A DNA stretch of 64,000 nucleotides, from NCBI RefSeq assembly GCF_000695255.1, contig NZ_JMIB01000008.1:62001-126000 (forward strand), given 5' to 3'. Below the pieces are notes generated by a model. That model did not search any database. It saw only the letters and a list, made by a program, of their open reading frames with translations, and had not been told where the DNA came from. Shown in pieces: positions 9,156 to 20,764 of the stretch; position 1 is the stretch's first letter, and every line of letters begins with the position of its first letter. Origin of the DNA: Photobacterium galatheae (GTDB lineage: Bacteria > Pseudomonadota > Gammaproteobacteria > Enterobacterales > Vibrionaceae). Position numbers and translations under genes: made by a program.

Positions 9156-10988
9156 TTAGTGCTGCGGCGGCTCTTTACGGTGACTGTCTTTGTACATGGC
9201 TTCAATTTGTTTGTGGTAACGCTCAAGAATCACTTTACGGCGCAGCTTCTGCGTTGGCGTGAGTTCACCCTCATCCATCGAGAAAGCTTTCGGCAACAGG
9301 GTGAACTTTTTCACCTGCTCAAACTTGGCCAGATCCTTTTGCAGCTCGGCAATCCGTTTTTCAACCACCGCCAGGATCTGGCTGTTTTTCAACAACTCCA
9401 GTCGGTTATGGTACTTGATGTTCAGTTCCCGGGCGTAACCTTCCAGGGTCTCAAAACAAGGCACCACCAGCGCAGACACAAACTTGCGGGCATCGGCAAC
9501 CACGGCGATCTGTTCGATCAGATTATCCTTACCAATCGCGCCTTCAATCACCTGTGGCGCAATGTATTTCCCGCCCGAGGTTTTCATCAGCTCTTTAATC
9601 CGATCGGTGATAAACAGATTGCCCTGCGCATCGAACGCGCCGGCATCCCCGGTTTTCAGGAAACCGTCCTCAGTAAAGTTGGCAGCCGTTTCTTCCGGCA
9701 GTTTGTAATAACCCCGCATGACCATCGGGCCACGCACCAAGATCTCGTTTTTCTCGCCAATGATCACTTCGGCACCCGGCATTAACGTCCCGATAGAATC
9801 GGCGTGAAACGCCCCGTCATCCCAGCAGGAGATGGTTGCCGTCGTTTCCGTCATACCGTAACCCAGCTTGACGTTAATCCCGATGGCATGAAAGAAACGG
9901 CCAATCCCGGCATCCAGCTTGGCACCACCGCATGGCATAAACTTAATTTGCCCGCCCAGGACATCCCGCAGTTTCGACAGCACCAGCTTGTCGGCCGCTT
10001 TGTGTGCCACATTCAGCAGTGCAGACGGACTTCGCTTCTGCTGCCGGCACGCTGCCATCCGGCTGCCAATCGCAATGGCAGCATGAAATAATGCCCGCCG
10101 GTGGATCGGGGCTTTCGCAACTTTGGTCTGCACCGCGCCATAAATTTTTTCATAAACGCGGGGCACCGCCGACATCACATTCGGCCGCACTTCGACCAGC
10201 GCTTCACGCACGGCATTGGTATCGGTCAGGTAGCAGTTCACGCCGCCCCGGTGCAGAACGTAGAACGTCCACGCCCGTTCAAACACATGAGACAACGGCA
10301 GGAAGCACAGAGACACATCACCCTCACTGAGCGCCAGACGCTGGTCATGACCTTCTAGCTGAGCGGCAAAGTTTGCGTAATCCAGCATCACGCCTTTTGG
10401 CGTTCCGGTGGTTCCCGAGGTATAAATCAGGGTCAGCAGGTCGTCCATCCGGCAATCATCCAGCCGGGCTGCGAGTTCATCCGGATCAGCCTGCTTCGAC
10501 ATCGCTTCAAATGCAGCATAGTCGCACACCCTTGGGTCTTCCGTGTCGCAATGCCCTTCCATCAGCACAATGCGTTCAAGCAGCGGACATTCTGCAGCAA
10601 CGGCCAGTGCAGCCTCAAGCTGTGCCTTCTCCCCGACAAACAGCACTCGGATATCGGCATTGTTGATGATGTAAGCCGCCTGCTGAGGTGTGCTGGTCGG
10701 GTAAATTGGCACTGTCACCCCGCGCAGATACAGGGTTGCCAGATCAGCAATGGTCCAGCGCACCATATTCGGGGAGAAAATGCCGATTTTGTCCTGAACT
10801 CCCACCCCCTGGGCCAGCAGTGCCAGCGCCAGCTGATGCACCTGTTCCCCCAGCGCGTGCCAGCTGATATCCCGCCACTGGCCATCCTGCGGATAACGAA
10901 GTGCGGTGTGCTGTCCCAGACGCTTAATCTGCTGCCGGATACGATGAACGATGTGATACTCGAGTTGTGACATATACTGCTCTGCCAT
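9156..10988 (-). CDS. Long-chain fatty acid--CoA ligase, FAA1/FadD15 type
   Basis: A 610-residue AMP-forming acyl-CoA synthetase, activating fatty acids to acyl-CoA through an acyl-adenylate. The ATP-binding P-loop is [29 protein letters not shown] is the adenylate motif and [22 protein letters not shown] carries the conserved Asp/Gly region. The C-terminus has the [14 protein letters not shown] motif typical of the larger long-chain (FAA1) branch rather than E. coli FadD. The first ATG has no clear ribosome site and a second in-frame ATG lies 5 codons on. It is a single gene between the ilvIH and leuO units; the same neighbour is found there in Vibrio as I recall. Its substrate range cannot be read from sequence. 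Confidence 0.93.
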   Translation of the reverse strand: MAEQYMSQLEYHIVHRIRQQIKRLGQHTALRYPQDGQWRDISWHALGEQVHQLALALLAQGVGVQDKIGIFSPNMVRWTIADLATLYLRGVTVPIYPTSTPQQAAYIINNADIRVLFVGEKAQLEAALAVAAECPLLERIVLMEGHCDTEDPRVCDYAAFEAMSKQADPDELAARLDDCRMDDLLTLIYTSGTTGTPKGVMLDYANFAAQLEGHDQRLALSEGDVSLCFLPLSHVFERAWTFYVLHRGGVNCYLTDTNAVREALVEVRPNVMSAVPRVYEKIYGAVQTKVAKAPIHRRALFHAAIAIGSRMAACRQQKRSPSALLNVAHKAADKLVLSKLRDVLGGQIKFMPCGGAKLDAGIGRFFHAIGINVKLGYGMTETTATISCWDDGAFHADSIGTLMPGAEVIIGEKNEILVRGPMVMRGYYKLPEETAANFTEDGFLKTGDAGAFDAQGNLFITDRIKELMKTSGGKYIAPQVIEGAIGKDNLIEQIAVVADARKFVSALVVPCFETLEGYARELNIKYHNRLELLKNSQILAVVEKRIAELQKDLAKFEQVKKFTLLPKAFSMDEGELTPTQKLRRKVILERYHKQIEAMYKDSHRKEPPQH

Positions 10989-11143
10989 GTAGTAAGCTTA
11001 CAGCTGTTCGCTGAAGGAGCAGAAAGTCTACTGATCGGACGTCAAAAGGCAACTGCCCCGTCCAGAGTTTAGAGCAGAATGCTGCATGGCTCTCACTCTG
11101 GTGCCCGGCAGCCGGCCTCAGGCACCAACCCGATGATGAAATG

Positions 11144-11187
11144 AGAAAAAACGGCCACTTCCCGGCAAGGAGAAGGACCGTTTTGTT
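11144..11187 (-). terminator. Rho-independent terminator of leuO
   Basis: On the minus strand AAAACGG and CCGTTTT bracket an imperfect inner stem (TTCTCC with GGGAAG) and run into a T-stretch. It lies about 65 nt beyond the leuO stop. Confidence 0.65.
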
Positions 11188-11249
11188 CAACAACAACATC
11201 AAATCACAAGACGATACGAAGTCGGATCAGGGTGAATTCGGCCCTTGCC

Positions 11250-12206
11250 TCAACAGCTTTCCGTTTCACAGATCGTCATCAGCTGTTCACGCATCCACTG
11301 ATGGCCTTTATCTTTTTGCGATGAATCATGCCAGCTCAGGTATCCACTGATCCGTTTCCCTTCGAACGGCAGCGTCAGTAATTGCAGCGACAGGGTTTCT
11401 GCCATAGAAACCGCCAGCCATTTGGGCACCACGGCAATCAGCTCTGACTGACCCACGACATAAAGCATATTACTCAGACTGCCGCCCTGATACGCCACCT
11501 GACAGCCCGGAGACATCTGATAGACAGACTCCGCAAAGCCTCTCACCCCCTGAACCGACTTCAGCACGGCATGCTTTTCCGCAACAAAGGCTTCCGCGCA
11601 GAGATTGCCCTGCAGGCGTGGGTGATTCCCGGCCGCCACAACCACCAGCTCATCTTTGAACAGCTCCGTGGAGGTGAAGCCCTGCTCGTCAAAACGCAGG
11701 TAATCAATCACAAAGTCCAGTTCCTGATAACGTAATTTCTGGACCATGTCGCTTTCAATCCCGGCTTCCAGTGCGAGCTGCACTTTCGGAGCAACATCCG
11801 TCAGCTGACGCAGGATATGGGGCGCAAAGCGGATATCCAGTGGGCTACAAACCGCAACCCGGAACAACCGGCTTGAGGTTTCCGGCAGGAAGGCGGCAGA
11901 TGGCAGTTCATTCTTGATCAATTGCAATGCCTGACGCACCGGGCCGAATAATTGCTTCGCCCGAACCGTCGGCTGTATTCCCCTTCCATGGCGAACAAAC
12001 AGCTCATCATCGAAGGTTGTTTTCAGTCGTGCGACCGCATTACTCACCGCTGGCTGAGACATTCCCAGATGATGTGCTGCACGGGTGATATTCTGCTCCT
12101 GCATCACCGCATCGAATACTGTCAGCAGATTCAAATCAATATGCCGCAGACCCGAGCCTGGGGTCATATGATCTGCTGCTTGGAAAGACATACCTCTACG
12201 CGCCAT
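11250..12206 (-). CDS. leuO: LysR-type transcriptional regulator LeuO
   Basis: A 318-residue LysR regulator nearly identical to LeuO through its DNA-binding region: DLNLLTVFDAVMQEQNITRA, the recognition part MSQPAVSNAVARLK and ELFVRHGRGIQPT. The C-terminal end YLSWHDSSQKDKGHQWMREQ is equally diagnostic. LeuO is a pleiotropic regulator and H-NS antagonist acting on leu, ilv and many other loci. I chose the ATG at 12206 because AGAGGT lies 6 nt upstream and the length then matches E. coli LeuO (314). The frame remains open upstream to 12341, but those extra codons include a tandem DNA repeat and lack a ribosome site. It lies between ilvIH and leuABCD, as in other vibrios. Confidence 0.95.
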   Translation of the reverse strand: MARRGMSFQAADHMTPGSGLRHIDLNLLTVFDAVMQEQNITRAAHHLGMSQPAVSNAVARLKTTFDDELFVRHGRGIQPTVRAKQLFGPVRQALQLIKNELPSAAFLPETSSRLFRVAVCSPLDIRFAPHILRQLTDVAPKVQLALEAGIESDMVQKLRYQELDFVIDYLRFDEQGFTSTELFKDELVVVAAGNHPRLQGNLCAEAFVAEKHAVLKSVQGVRGFAESVYQMSPGCQVAYQGGSLSNMLYVVGQSELIAVVPKWLAVSMAETLSLQLLTLPFEGKRISGYLSWHDSSQKDKGHQWMREQLMTICETESC

Positions 12207-12234
12207 TTCTGACCTCTTCTTCGAATCATTCAGA

Positions 12235-12275
12235 GAACCATGCTCCAGTGAACCATGCTCCAGAAAACCATGCAC
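12235..12275. repeat. 15-base tandem repeat in the leuO 5' region
   Basis: GAACCATGCTCCAGT (12235-12249) is followed directly by GAACCATGCTCCAGA (12250-12264) and a third partial copy, AAACCATGC. The array ends about 29 nt upstream of the preferred leuO start, so it would lie in the leader mRNA. Confidence 0.8.
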
Positions 12276-12454
12276 ACAACATCTGGCAGCACAGTCCCTC
12301 ACATACCCATTAGAAAATGAGGAGGAATCAGTATGATTCAAAAGATTGATGCCACCAATACAGCAGAAGGCTCCAACCTGGCTCTAAGGGTATGAAAGCA
12401 ACCAATATTGAACGATTGTCCAAAGAAAAACAAGCGGATATCCCCACTCTAAAA

Positions 12455-12470
12455 ATATCTAAAAAGATAT
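12455..12470. promoter_or_regulatory. AT-rich palindrome upstream of leuO
   Basis: ATATCT-AAAA-AGATAT is an exact palindrome within a strongly AT-rich stretch (about 12440-12500), the only such stretch nearby. It sits some 250 nt upstream of leuO and would suit H-NS or LeuO autoregulation, but no site consensus proves this. Confidence 0.3.
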
Positions 12471-12556
12471 AAAACAAGATGAACAAATATAAAATTCAAT
12501 CAGTTATGTCATTCAGGTACACCGGGGCCAGCAAGCACCCGGTGAAAATGGCGGGA

Positions 12557-13669
12557 TCAATAAATACCAGTAATGAATGATTTCAGTCCGACGGTATCGG
12601 CTGACGGGCCCAGATCTCTGACGGTTTCGAGCACAGGTTCCGGAAAACTGATCGGCTCCCACAACGACCGACACAATGCCTGCGCCGTTTGGGGTTCCCC
12701 CGCCAGTAACCAGCGGGCGACAGCCAGTGCGACATCCGGCCAGACAACCTGCCCCGGCGAATGGCTCGCAAGCCAGTTCCGCAACGCACCGGCATCCAAT
12801 GCATGCATGCAAGATGCCAGCCCCATCAGTTCCAGCGTGGCCACATTGCTCATCTGTTCGTATTGTCCCTGCAACGGTTTCAGCAACAGTTTCTTGCCCA
12901 GCGCAATGGCTTCAGACGGCAATTCAAAGCCACCATTGGCGATCACGCCATCGCAAAGGGCCAGTCGCTGATGGAATCCGGTACGGCTGAGCGCGCAGAC
13001 ATGGACGTTGCCGTGACGCTCATCCTGTTTCACGGCAGGGTGATAACAATGAAAGGTAACCTCTGAGAAACGATGCAGCAGCGCCAGCACTTGCGACAGA
13101 TCTTCAAACGGCAGGTAAACCAGCACTGATCCGTCTGTTTCGGGTGACGCACCATGCGATCGGGGAACAATCGGGGGCAGAATCGGTGCACCAAAATGAT
13201 ACCAATGCAGGCCAAGCTGCTGATCTGTAGGCGCAAAATAACGAATCAGCTGCCGGTCCAGCCACCCTTCCCCTTCTTTGGGCACATCAAAAAGAAATGC
13301 GCTCTGGTGACTGAGCCCAAGTGTCCGGATGCCCTGTTGACGTGCCGCCCAGGCAGACACAGGTTCAAAATCGTTCAGCACCAGATCATAACCCCTGAGA
13401 TCCAGTGCTTTCACCTCCCGCCAGAAGTTCACCAGCGAGTTCTGACAGAAGGTTTTCCACTGATTGACCTTGCCCTGTTCCGTGACAAAGGTCAGCCCTG
13501 TGGCTGTGCGGTAATCCCCAAAACAATCCATGTCGAAGTACTGATCCACCGCCCGGCCTGAGAAATGGAAGTCGACCGCCACACCCAGTTCTGAAAATGC
13601 CCTCGCCATTTCCCTCGCACGGGAAATATGACCATTTCCTGTCCCCTGAACGCCGTAAAGTATCTTCAT
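12557..13669 (-). CDS. Glycosyltransferase of the MJ1255/VC2487 family
   Basis: A 370-residue GT-B-fold protein. The N-terminus MKILYGVQGTGNGHISRARE has the Gly-rich loop of the family, and the C-terminal half has GVIANGGFELPSEAIALGKK followed by PLQGQYEQMSN, the nucleotide-sugar and acceptor site shared with MurG-like enzymes. VC2487, a family namesake, lies at the equivalent place in Vibrio cholerae as I recall. Donor sugar and acceptor are unknown. It overlaps the PAP2 gene by 4 bases, so the pair is cotranscribed. A PAP2 partner hints at a lipid-linked substrate, which is inference only. Confidence 0.85.
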   Translation of the reverse strand: MKILYGVQGTGNGHISRAREMARAFSELGVAVDFHFSGRAVDQYFDMDCFGDYRTATGLTFVTEQGKVNQWKTFCQNSLVNFWREVKALDLRGYDLVLNDFEPVSAWAARQQGIRTLGLSHQSAFLFDVPKEGEGWLDRQLIRYFAPTDQQLGLHWYHFGAPILPPIVPRSHGASPETDGSVLVYLPFEDLSQVLALLHRFSEVTFHCYHPAVKQDERHGNVHVCALSRTGFHQRLALCDGVIANGGFELPSEAIALGKKLLLKPLQGQYEQMSNVATLELMGLASCMHALDAGALRNWLASHSPGQVVWPDVALAVARWLLAGEPQTAQALCRSLWEPISFPEPVLETVRDLGPSADTVGLKSFITGIY

Positions 13670-14181
13670 ATCGCCCCCTTGACGACATCAAAACACATCA
13701 TGCCAAGCAACGCGCCTGCCACAATGTCGGTAATAAAGTGCACACCCAACAGCACACGGGAGAACCCAATGAGCATCGCCCAAGGCCAGACGATCCAGGC
13801 TGCCGCCGGGTAAAACGTTGAAATAAGGGAGGCCATCAGAAAAGCTGCCGCCGTATGGCCGGAAGGCAGACTGTATTTGTCAGAAGGTTGAATAAAACTG
13901 GGGAGCCGGGCCGGCCGGTTTCGCTTGAAGGTATTTTTCAAAACCAGATAAATAGGTAATTCCAGCAAAAAGGCCAGCAGACCAATGGCCAGCACCTGTC
14001 CGCCCTGCTGGCGGTCCAGCGCCCAGGCCAGCAGACCAAAGATGACATAAAGCGGACCATCACCAGAACGGGAAACCAGTCGGCTCAGGGTCGCCACCGG
14101 CTGATTAAAGCGATGGCACAGACATAAACTGGAAAAGGCATAGTCAAAGCGCTGGATGGGTGCGAATACGGTCACGGTCAT
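13666..14181 (-). CDS. PAP2-family membrane phosphatase
   Basis: A 171-residue membrane phosphatase with all three PAP2 motifs: KNTFKRNRP (KX6RP), PSGH, and SRVLLGVHFITD. Four or five hydrophobic segments surround them. Such enzymes remove phosphate from phosphatidic acid, undecaprenyl diphosphate and related lipids at the outer face of the inner membrane. I chose the ATG at 14181 because GGAG lies 9 nt before it; an upstream ATG at 14205 has none. It overlaps the glycosyltransferase by 4 bases and is divergent from the leu leader. The actual substrate is not known. Confidence 0.88.
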   Translation of the reverse strand: MTVTVFAPIQRFDYAFSSLCLCHRFNQPVATLSRLVSRSGDGPLYVIFGLLAWALDRQQGGQVLAIGLLAFLLELPIYLVLKNTFKRNRPARLPSFIQPSDKYSLPSGHTAAAFLMASLISTFYPAAAWIVWPWAMLIGFSRVLLGVHFITDIVAGALLGMMCFDVVKGAI

Positions 14182-14359
14182 AGCACTATTCTCCTCATAA
14201 TCCATAAAGCCAGACTAGGAAGCCCAGATGACATCTGGGTGACGATTTCGAGGAGGGATAATGACAATGAACACCAATGTGGGACTGTGCGCGTTTCTTT
14301 TTATTCGTCCCGCGCACCACAAAAACAACCGAATCTGCAAATAAAGATGCAATTAAGGC

Positions 14360-14387
14360 TTGACGCTTGTCTGCACAATCTGATATT
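14360..14387 (+). promoter_or_regulatory. Probable leuLABCD promoter
   Basis: TTGACG (14360-14365) is followed after 16 bases by GATATT (14382-14387), giving a start about 25 nt before the leader peptide. It is the only good -35/-10 pair in the leu upstream region. Confidence 0.5.
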
Positions 14388-14418
14388 CCTTTGGTCAACA
14401 ACACAGCGGAAAAATAAA

Positions 14419-14484
14419 ATGCAAACACAATTCACCCTCCTCCTCAGCCTACTCCTTATCGTGAACAATCGCGTGGGTAGCTGA
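14419..14484 (+). CDS. leuL: leu operon leader peptide
   Basis: A 21-codon frame starting MQTQFTLLLSLLLIVNN. Six of its codons specify leucine, in two runs of three (CTC CTC CTC, then CTA CTC CTT, split by one Ser codon), including the rare CTA. It lies just upstream of a strong terminator-type hairpin and of leuA. This is the classical layout of leucine attenuation, in which ribosome stalling at Leu codons when charged tRNA-Leu is scarce prevents termination. It is too short for ordinary gene calling. Confidence 0.9.
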   Translation: MQTQFTLLLSLLLIVNNRVGS

Positions 14485-14485
14485 T

Positions 14486-14540
14486 GGGTGAAATTCACCG
14501 CTAAAGTTTCAGAAAAACCCGCGCCCTAGCGCGGGTTTTT
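14486..14540 (+). terminator. Leucine attenuator with competing stems
   Basis: AAAAACCCGCG (14513-14523) and GCGCGGGTTTTT form the terminator. Upstream, GGGTGAA (14486-14492) can pair either with TTCACCC inside the leader peptide gene (14431-14437) or with the adjacent TTCACC (14494-14499). These exclusive pairings are those expected of an attenuation switch between leader and leuA. Confidence 0.85.
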
Positions 14541-14613
14541 CGTATCTGGGCCCGGCGTAAAGGACGCGAACAAGCCATCATTAAGACAGGCAGGCCAACA
14601 AAAGGAAGCAATC

Positions 14614-17270
<2,657 letters not shown>

Positions 17271-17296
17271 GCTGAACCACGAGGAGCAAACGAGCA

Positions 17297-18733
17297 ATGT
17301 CAAACACAACAACAGGCAAAACGCTGTACGAAAAAGTTTATGATGCCCACATCGTGGTCGAGGCAGAAGGCGAGAACCCGATCCTGTATATCGACCGCCA
17401 TCTGGTCCATGAAGTGACTTCTCCGCAGGCGTTTGACGGCCTGCGCGAAAAAGGCCGTCAGGTCCGTCAGACCGGCAAAACCTTTGCGACCATGGACCAC
17501 AACGTGTCCACCCAGACCAAAGACATCAAGGCATCGGGCGAAATGGCCCGCATCCAGATGGAAACACTGGCGAAAAACTGCAAAGAATTTGGCGTCACCC
17601 TGTATGACCTGAACCACAAATATCAGGGCATCGTTCACGTCATGGGCCCGGAGCTGGGGATCACCCTGCCGGGCATGACGATCGTCTGCGGTGACTCTCA
17701 CACCGCGACCCACGGTGCTTTCGGCTCGCTGGCTTTCGGTATCGGCACCTCAGAAGTTGAGCATGTACTGGCGACCCAGACCCTGAAACAAGCCCGCGCC
17801 AAGACCATGAAAATTGAGGTCAAAGGCAAAGTTGCACCGGGGATCACCGCCAAAGACATCATTCTGGCCATCATCGGGGAAACCACGGCAGCCGGTGGTA
17901 CAGGCCACGTGGTGGAATTCTGTGGCGAAGCCATTACTGACCTGACCATGGAAGGCCGGATGACGGTCTGTAACATGGCGATCGAACTGGGCGCCAAAGC
18001 GGGTCTGATTGCTCCGGACCAGACAACCTTCGACTACATCCAGGGCCGTCACTTTGCGCCAACGGATGCAAACTTCGAAGCTGCCATCGCATACTGGAAA
18101 ACCCTGAAATCTGATCCGGATGCGCAGTTCGACAAAGTCGTGACTCTGAATGCCGCCGACATCAAACCTCAGGTCACCTGGGGCACGAACCCGGGTCAGG
18201 TGATTGCGGTGGACGAGCTGATCCCGGCGCCGGAACACTTCAGCGATCCGGTCGAGCGTGCCTCTGCCGAGAAAGCGCTGGCCTATATGGGCCTGCAAGC
18301 CGGTAAAAAACTGTCTGACTTCCCGGTTGATAAAGTTTTCATTGGTTCCTGCACCAACTCCCGCATCGAAGATATGCGTGCCGCCGCAGCCGTTGCCAAA
18401 GGCCGTAAGGTGGCACCAAACGTTCAGGCGCTGGTCGTTCCCGGCTCTGAGCAGGTGAAAGCACAGGCAGAACAGGAAGGTCTGGACAAAATCTTTATTG
18501 AAGCCGGTTTTGAATGGCGTCTGCCGGGCTGCTCCATGTGTCTGGCGATGAACAACGACCGCTTAGGTCCGGGAGAGCGCTGCGCATCCACCAGTAACCG
18601 AAACTTCGAAGGCCGTCAGGGCCGCGATGGCCGCACCCATCTGGTGAGCCCGGCGATGGCTGCTGCCGCTGCCTGTGCCGGTCACTTTGTGGATATCCGC
18701 GCGCTGGACCAAGAAACCCTTGCGACCGCCTAA
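17297..18733 (+). CDS. leuC: 3-isopropylmalate dehydratase large subunit
   Basis: A 478-residue aconitase-family subunit that, with LeuD, isomerises 2- to 3-isopropylmalate. The 4Fe-4S ligands are seen in [10 protein letters not shown] and in the [11 protein letters not shown] pair; [12 protein letters not shown] is the substrate-binding segment. It is slightly longer than E. coli LeuC (466) because of a few extra residues at each end. GAGGAG lies 9 nt before the ATG. It sits 26 nt after leuB in the same operon. Confidence 0.98.
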   Translation: MSNTTTGKTLYEKVYDAHIVVEAEGENPILYIDRHLVHEVTSPQAFDGLREKGRQVRQTGKTFATMDHNVSTQTKDIKASGEMARIQMETLAKNCKEFGVTLYDLNHKYQGIVHVMGPELGITLPGMTIVCGDSHTATHGAFGSLAFGIGTSEVEHVLATQTLKQARAKTMKIEVKGKVAPGITAKDIILAIIGETTAAGGTGHVVEFCGEAITDLTMEGRMTVCNMAIELGAKAGLIAPDQTTFDYIQGRHFAPTDANFEAAIAYWKTLKSDPDAQFDKVVTLNAADIKPQVTWGTNPGQVIAVDELIPAPEHFSDPVERASAEKALAYMGLQAGKKLSDFPVDKVFIGSCTNSRIEDMRAAAAVAKGRKVAPNVQALVVPGSEQVKAQAEQEGLDKIFIEAGFEWRLPGCSMCLAMNNDRLGPGERCASTSNRNFEGRQGRDGRTHLVSPAMAAAAACAGHFVDIRALDQETLATA

Positions 18734-18766
18734 CAGAGCCACCGCCTAACAGAGAAGGAAAAAATC

Positions 18767-19369
18767 ATGGCAGGAATCAAACAACATACCGGACTGGTGG
18801 TGCCGCTGGATGCCGCAAACGTCGACACCGACGCCATCATTCCGAAGCAGTTTTTACAGAAAGTAAACCGCATTGGCTTTGGCAAGCACCTGTTCCACGA
18901 CTGGCGCTTTCTGGACGATGCAGGCGAGCAGCCAAACCCGAAATTCGTCCTGAACTATCCGCGTTATCAGGGTGCCAGCATCCTGCTGGCCCGGGAAAAT
19001 TTCGGCTGCGGTTCGTCACGTGAACACGCCCCCTGGGCGCTGGCGGATTACGGCATCAAAGTGATGATTGCGCCGAGCTTCGCTGACATCTTCTATGGCA
19101 ACTCAATCAACAACCAGATGGTGCCGGTGCGCCTGACCGAAGCGGAAGTCGATGAAATCTTCCAGTATGTTGAAGCCAATGAAGGTGCTGAAGTCACAGT
19201 TGATCTGGAAACCATGACGGTCAGTGCCAACGGCAAGTCGTATTCGTTTGAGATCGACGAATTCCGCCGCCACTGCCTGCTGAATGGTCTGGATAACATC
19301 GGCCTGACGCTGCAACATGAAGATAAAATCTCGGCATATGAAAGGAAGATCCCGGCATTTTTAGCCTGA
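18767..19369 (+). CDS. leuD: 3-isopropylmalate dehydratase small subunit
   Basis: A 200-residue swivel-domain subunit that completes the LeuCD isomerase. [13 protein letters not shown] near the N-terminus and the substrate loop [16 protein letters not shown] are signature segments. AGAAGGA lies about 8 nt before the ATG. The last gene of leuABCD, it follows leuC after 33 nt; those bases repeat the phrase CACCGCCTAACAGAG-like end of leuC (ACCGCCTAACAGAG occurs twice), suggesting a small local duplication. Confidence 0.97.
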   Translation: MAGIKQHTGLVVPLDAANVDTDAIIPKQFLQKVNRIGFGKHLFHDWRFLDDAGEQPNPKFVLNYPRYQGASILLARENFGCGSSREHAPWALADYGIKVMIAPSFADIFYGNSINNQMVPVRLTEAEVDEIFQYVEANEGAEVTVDLETMTVSANGKSYSFEIDEFRRHCLLNGLDNIGLTLQHEDKISAYERKIPAFLA

Positions 19370-19410
19370 TCTATACTCAAAAGTCAGTGTCAGACACCCT
19401 GCTAAGGCCT

Positions 19411-19442
19411 GTCTCTTGATCAAATTTTAAAGGTCAAGAGAC
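19411..19442. repeat. Inverted repeat resembling abutted IS50-type ends
   Basis: GTCTCTTGA (19411-19419) pairs exactly with TCAAGAGAC (19434-19442). The left arm with its flank, CTGTCTCTTGATCA, matches the terminal sequence of IS50-group (IS4 family) elements as I remember it, and the right arm is a degenerate copy in the opposite orientation. It lies 41 nt after leuD, so it may also act as the operon's 3' hairpin; it lacks a T-tract. Confidence 0.5.
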
Positions 19443-19487
19443 TTGGCAAGAGGGTAACCGCTCCTTCCTGTTATCCCGCTTCCTTCT

Positions 19488-19616
19488 GCCATCCTCGCGA
19501 AGGCGGGGATCCAGTGACTTTAGGGAAGAACTACATAGAAAATAAGGGGCAAAATGATTCTGGCAGATTACTTTCATCTCGTGCCCAGTGGATTCCCGCC
19601 TGCGCGGGAATGACGG
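19488..19616. repeat. MITE-like palindromic repeat
   Basis: The left arm (19488-19518, with CCTCGCGAAGGCGGGGATCC) and right arm (19581-19616, with GGATTCCCGCCTGCGCGGGA) are imperfect reverse complements separated by about 60 bases. Each arm also folds on itself. The right arm is the widely dispersed CCGTCATTCCCGCG-type intergenic repeat known in many proteobacteria. The gap 19370-19780 holds no gene. Confidence 0.75.
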
Positions 19617-19780
19617 TAATCAATTGATTCTGAATGATAGTTTATCGATTCTCATCGGGGGTTTTATGTCGGAAAGGCAGGGTGTTTTGCTCGGGTCTGC
19701 GAACAATAATCCGATCTGACCAGAAAGAAATGTACCTCCTTGCGGTCTCTTAGATATCAACCATCTACAGAGGTGTTCCC

Positions 19781-20581
19781 ATGTTTTCGTTCCGCCAAGC
19801 GCTGTCCGTTTTCGCGCTCTTGTTTTTACTCAGCCTGTCTTCTGCCGTAACGGCCGCCCCGAAAGCCGACCTCTGGCCGTACTGGCAGACCAGCAACCCA
19901 AATAGCGCGACTCAAGTGGATCACAGCGCCTGGCAAAACCTGCTCAACACATACCTGCTCGTCGCCCCGGAACAAACCCGCTTTCGCTACGCAGCGGTCA
20001 GCGCGAAAGATAAAACCAGCCTGAATCAGTATATCGCCGGGCTGACCTCACGCGATCCCCGTCGTTTAAACCGCAATGAGCAGTTTGCCTATTGGGTCAA
20101 TCTCTACAACGCCCTGACGGTGAAAGTGATTCTGGATCACTATCCGGTCAGTTCCATTACCAAGCTGGGTGGCCTGTTCAGTTTCGGCCCCTGGGATGAC
20201 AAGCTGGTCACCATTGATGGTAAAAAACTGTCTCTGAACGATATCGAGCACCGTATTCTCCGCCCGATCTGGCAGGACAAACGCATTCACTATGTAGTGA
20301 ACTGTGCCAGTCTGGGCTGCCCGGACCTGCTCCCCGAGGTCATGCATGCCGATCGGCTCAATGCGCAGCTTGACGGCGCTGCACGCCGCTTCATCAACAG
20401 TCCAAAAGGCGTCGATGACCAAGGCGGAAAAGTCCGTCTGTCGTCTATTTACGACTGGTATCAGTCTGATTTCGGTTCACTGACGGATCTGCAAAAACAC
20501 CTCAACAATTACCGCAAACAACCGGTCACTCTGACAAAACCCAGTTATGACTATGACTGGCGGCTGAATGAGTTCCGCTAA
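19781..20581 (+). CDS. DUF547 domain exported protein of unknown function
   Basis: A 266-residue protein with a signal peptide (residues about 1-25, ending TAA) and a DUF547 domain. The NEQFAYWVNLYNALTVKVIL stretch and the VNCASLGCPDLLPE segment, with its conserved Asn, Cys and Cys, are typical. AGAGGTG lies 5 nt before the ATG. No function is established for the family; some are noted near outer-membrane or glutaredoxin-like genes. It stands alone between repeat sequences and the TPP riboswitch. Confidence 0.85.
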   Translation: MFSFRQALSVFALLFLLSLSSAVTAAPKADLWPYWQTSNPNSATQVDHSAWQNLLNTYLLVAPEQTRFRYAAVSAKDKTSLNQYIAGLTSRDPRRLNRNEQFAYWVNLYNALTVKVILDHYPVSSITKLGGLFSFGPWDDKLVTIDGKKLSLNDIEHRILRPIWQDKRIHYVVNCASLGCPDLLPEVMHADRLNAQLDGAARRFINSPKGVDDQGGKVRLSSIYDWYQSDFGSLTDLQKHLNNYRKQPVTLTKPSYDYDWRLNEFR

Positions 20582-20665
20582 TTTCCGGCCATTTCAGTCC
20601 CAGACTGACACCGGCGGAGAATTCCGGCTGGCAACCCATGCCCGCCGCGTTTACAATGAGAGCCG

Positions 20666-20764
20666 TTCTCATGGGGAGTCTCCGGACTGAGATCGTGTCT
20701 GCACATGCAGCACACGGGACCCATTGAACCTGAACCAGGTCATGCTGGCGTAGGAATTGAGAAA
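20666..20764 (+). ncRNA. TPP (thi-box) riboswitch
   Basis: The aptamer core is recognisable: ATGGGGAGTC, then GGACTGAGATCG, a variable P3 stem, GACCCATTGAACCTGA and GGTCATGCTGGCGTAGG. The CTGAGA and ACCTGA/GCGTAGG boxes are the invariant TPP contacts. It lies about 120 nt upstream of thiB, so thiamine pyrophosphate should shut off expression of the thiamine importer. The intervening sequence contains GC-rich stretches that could form the switching stem. Confidence 0.95.

Noticed and set aside
12207-12341. N-terminal extension of LeuO by 45 residues
   Set aside because: The extension is built from a DNA tandem repeat and lacks a ribosome site, while the internal ATG at 12206 has AGAGGT at the right distance and gives the family length.
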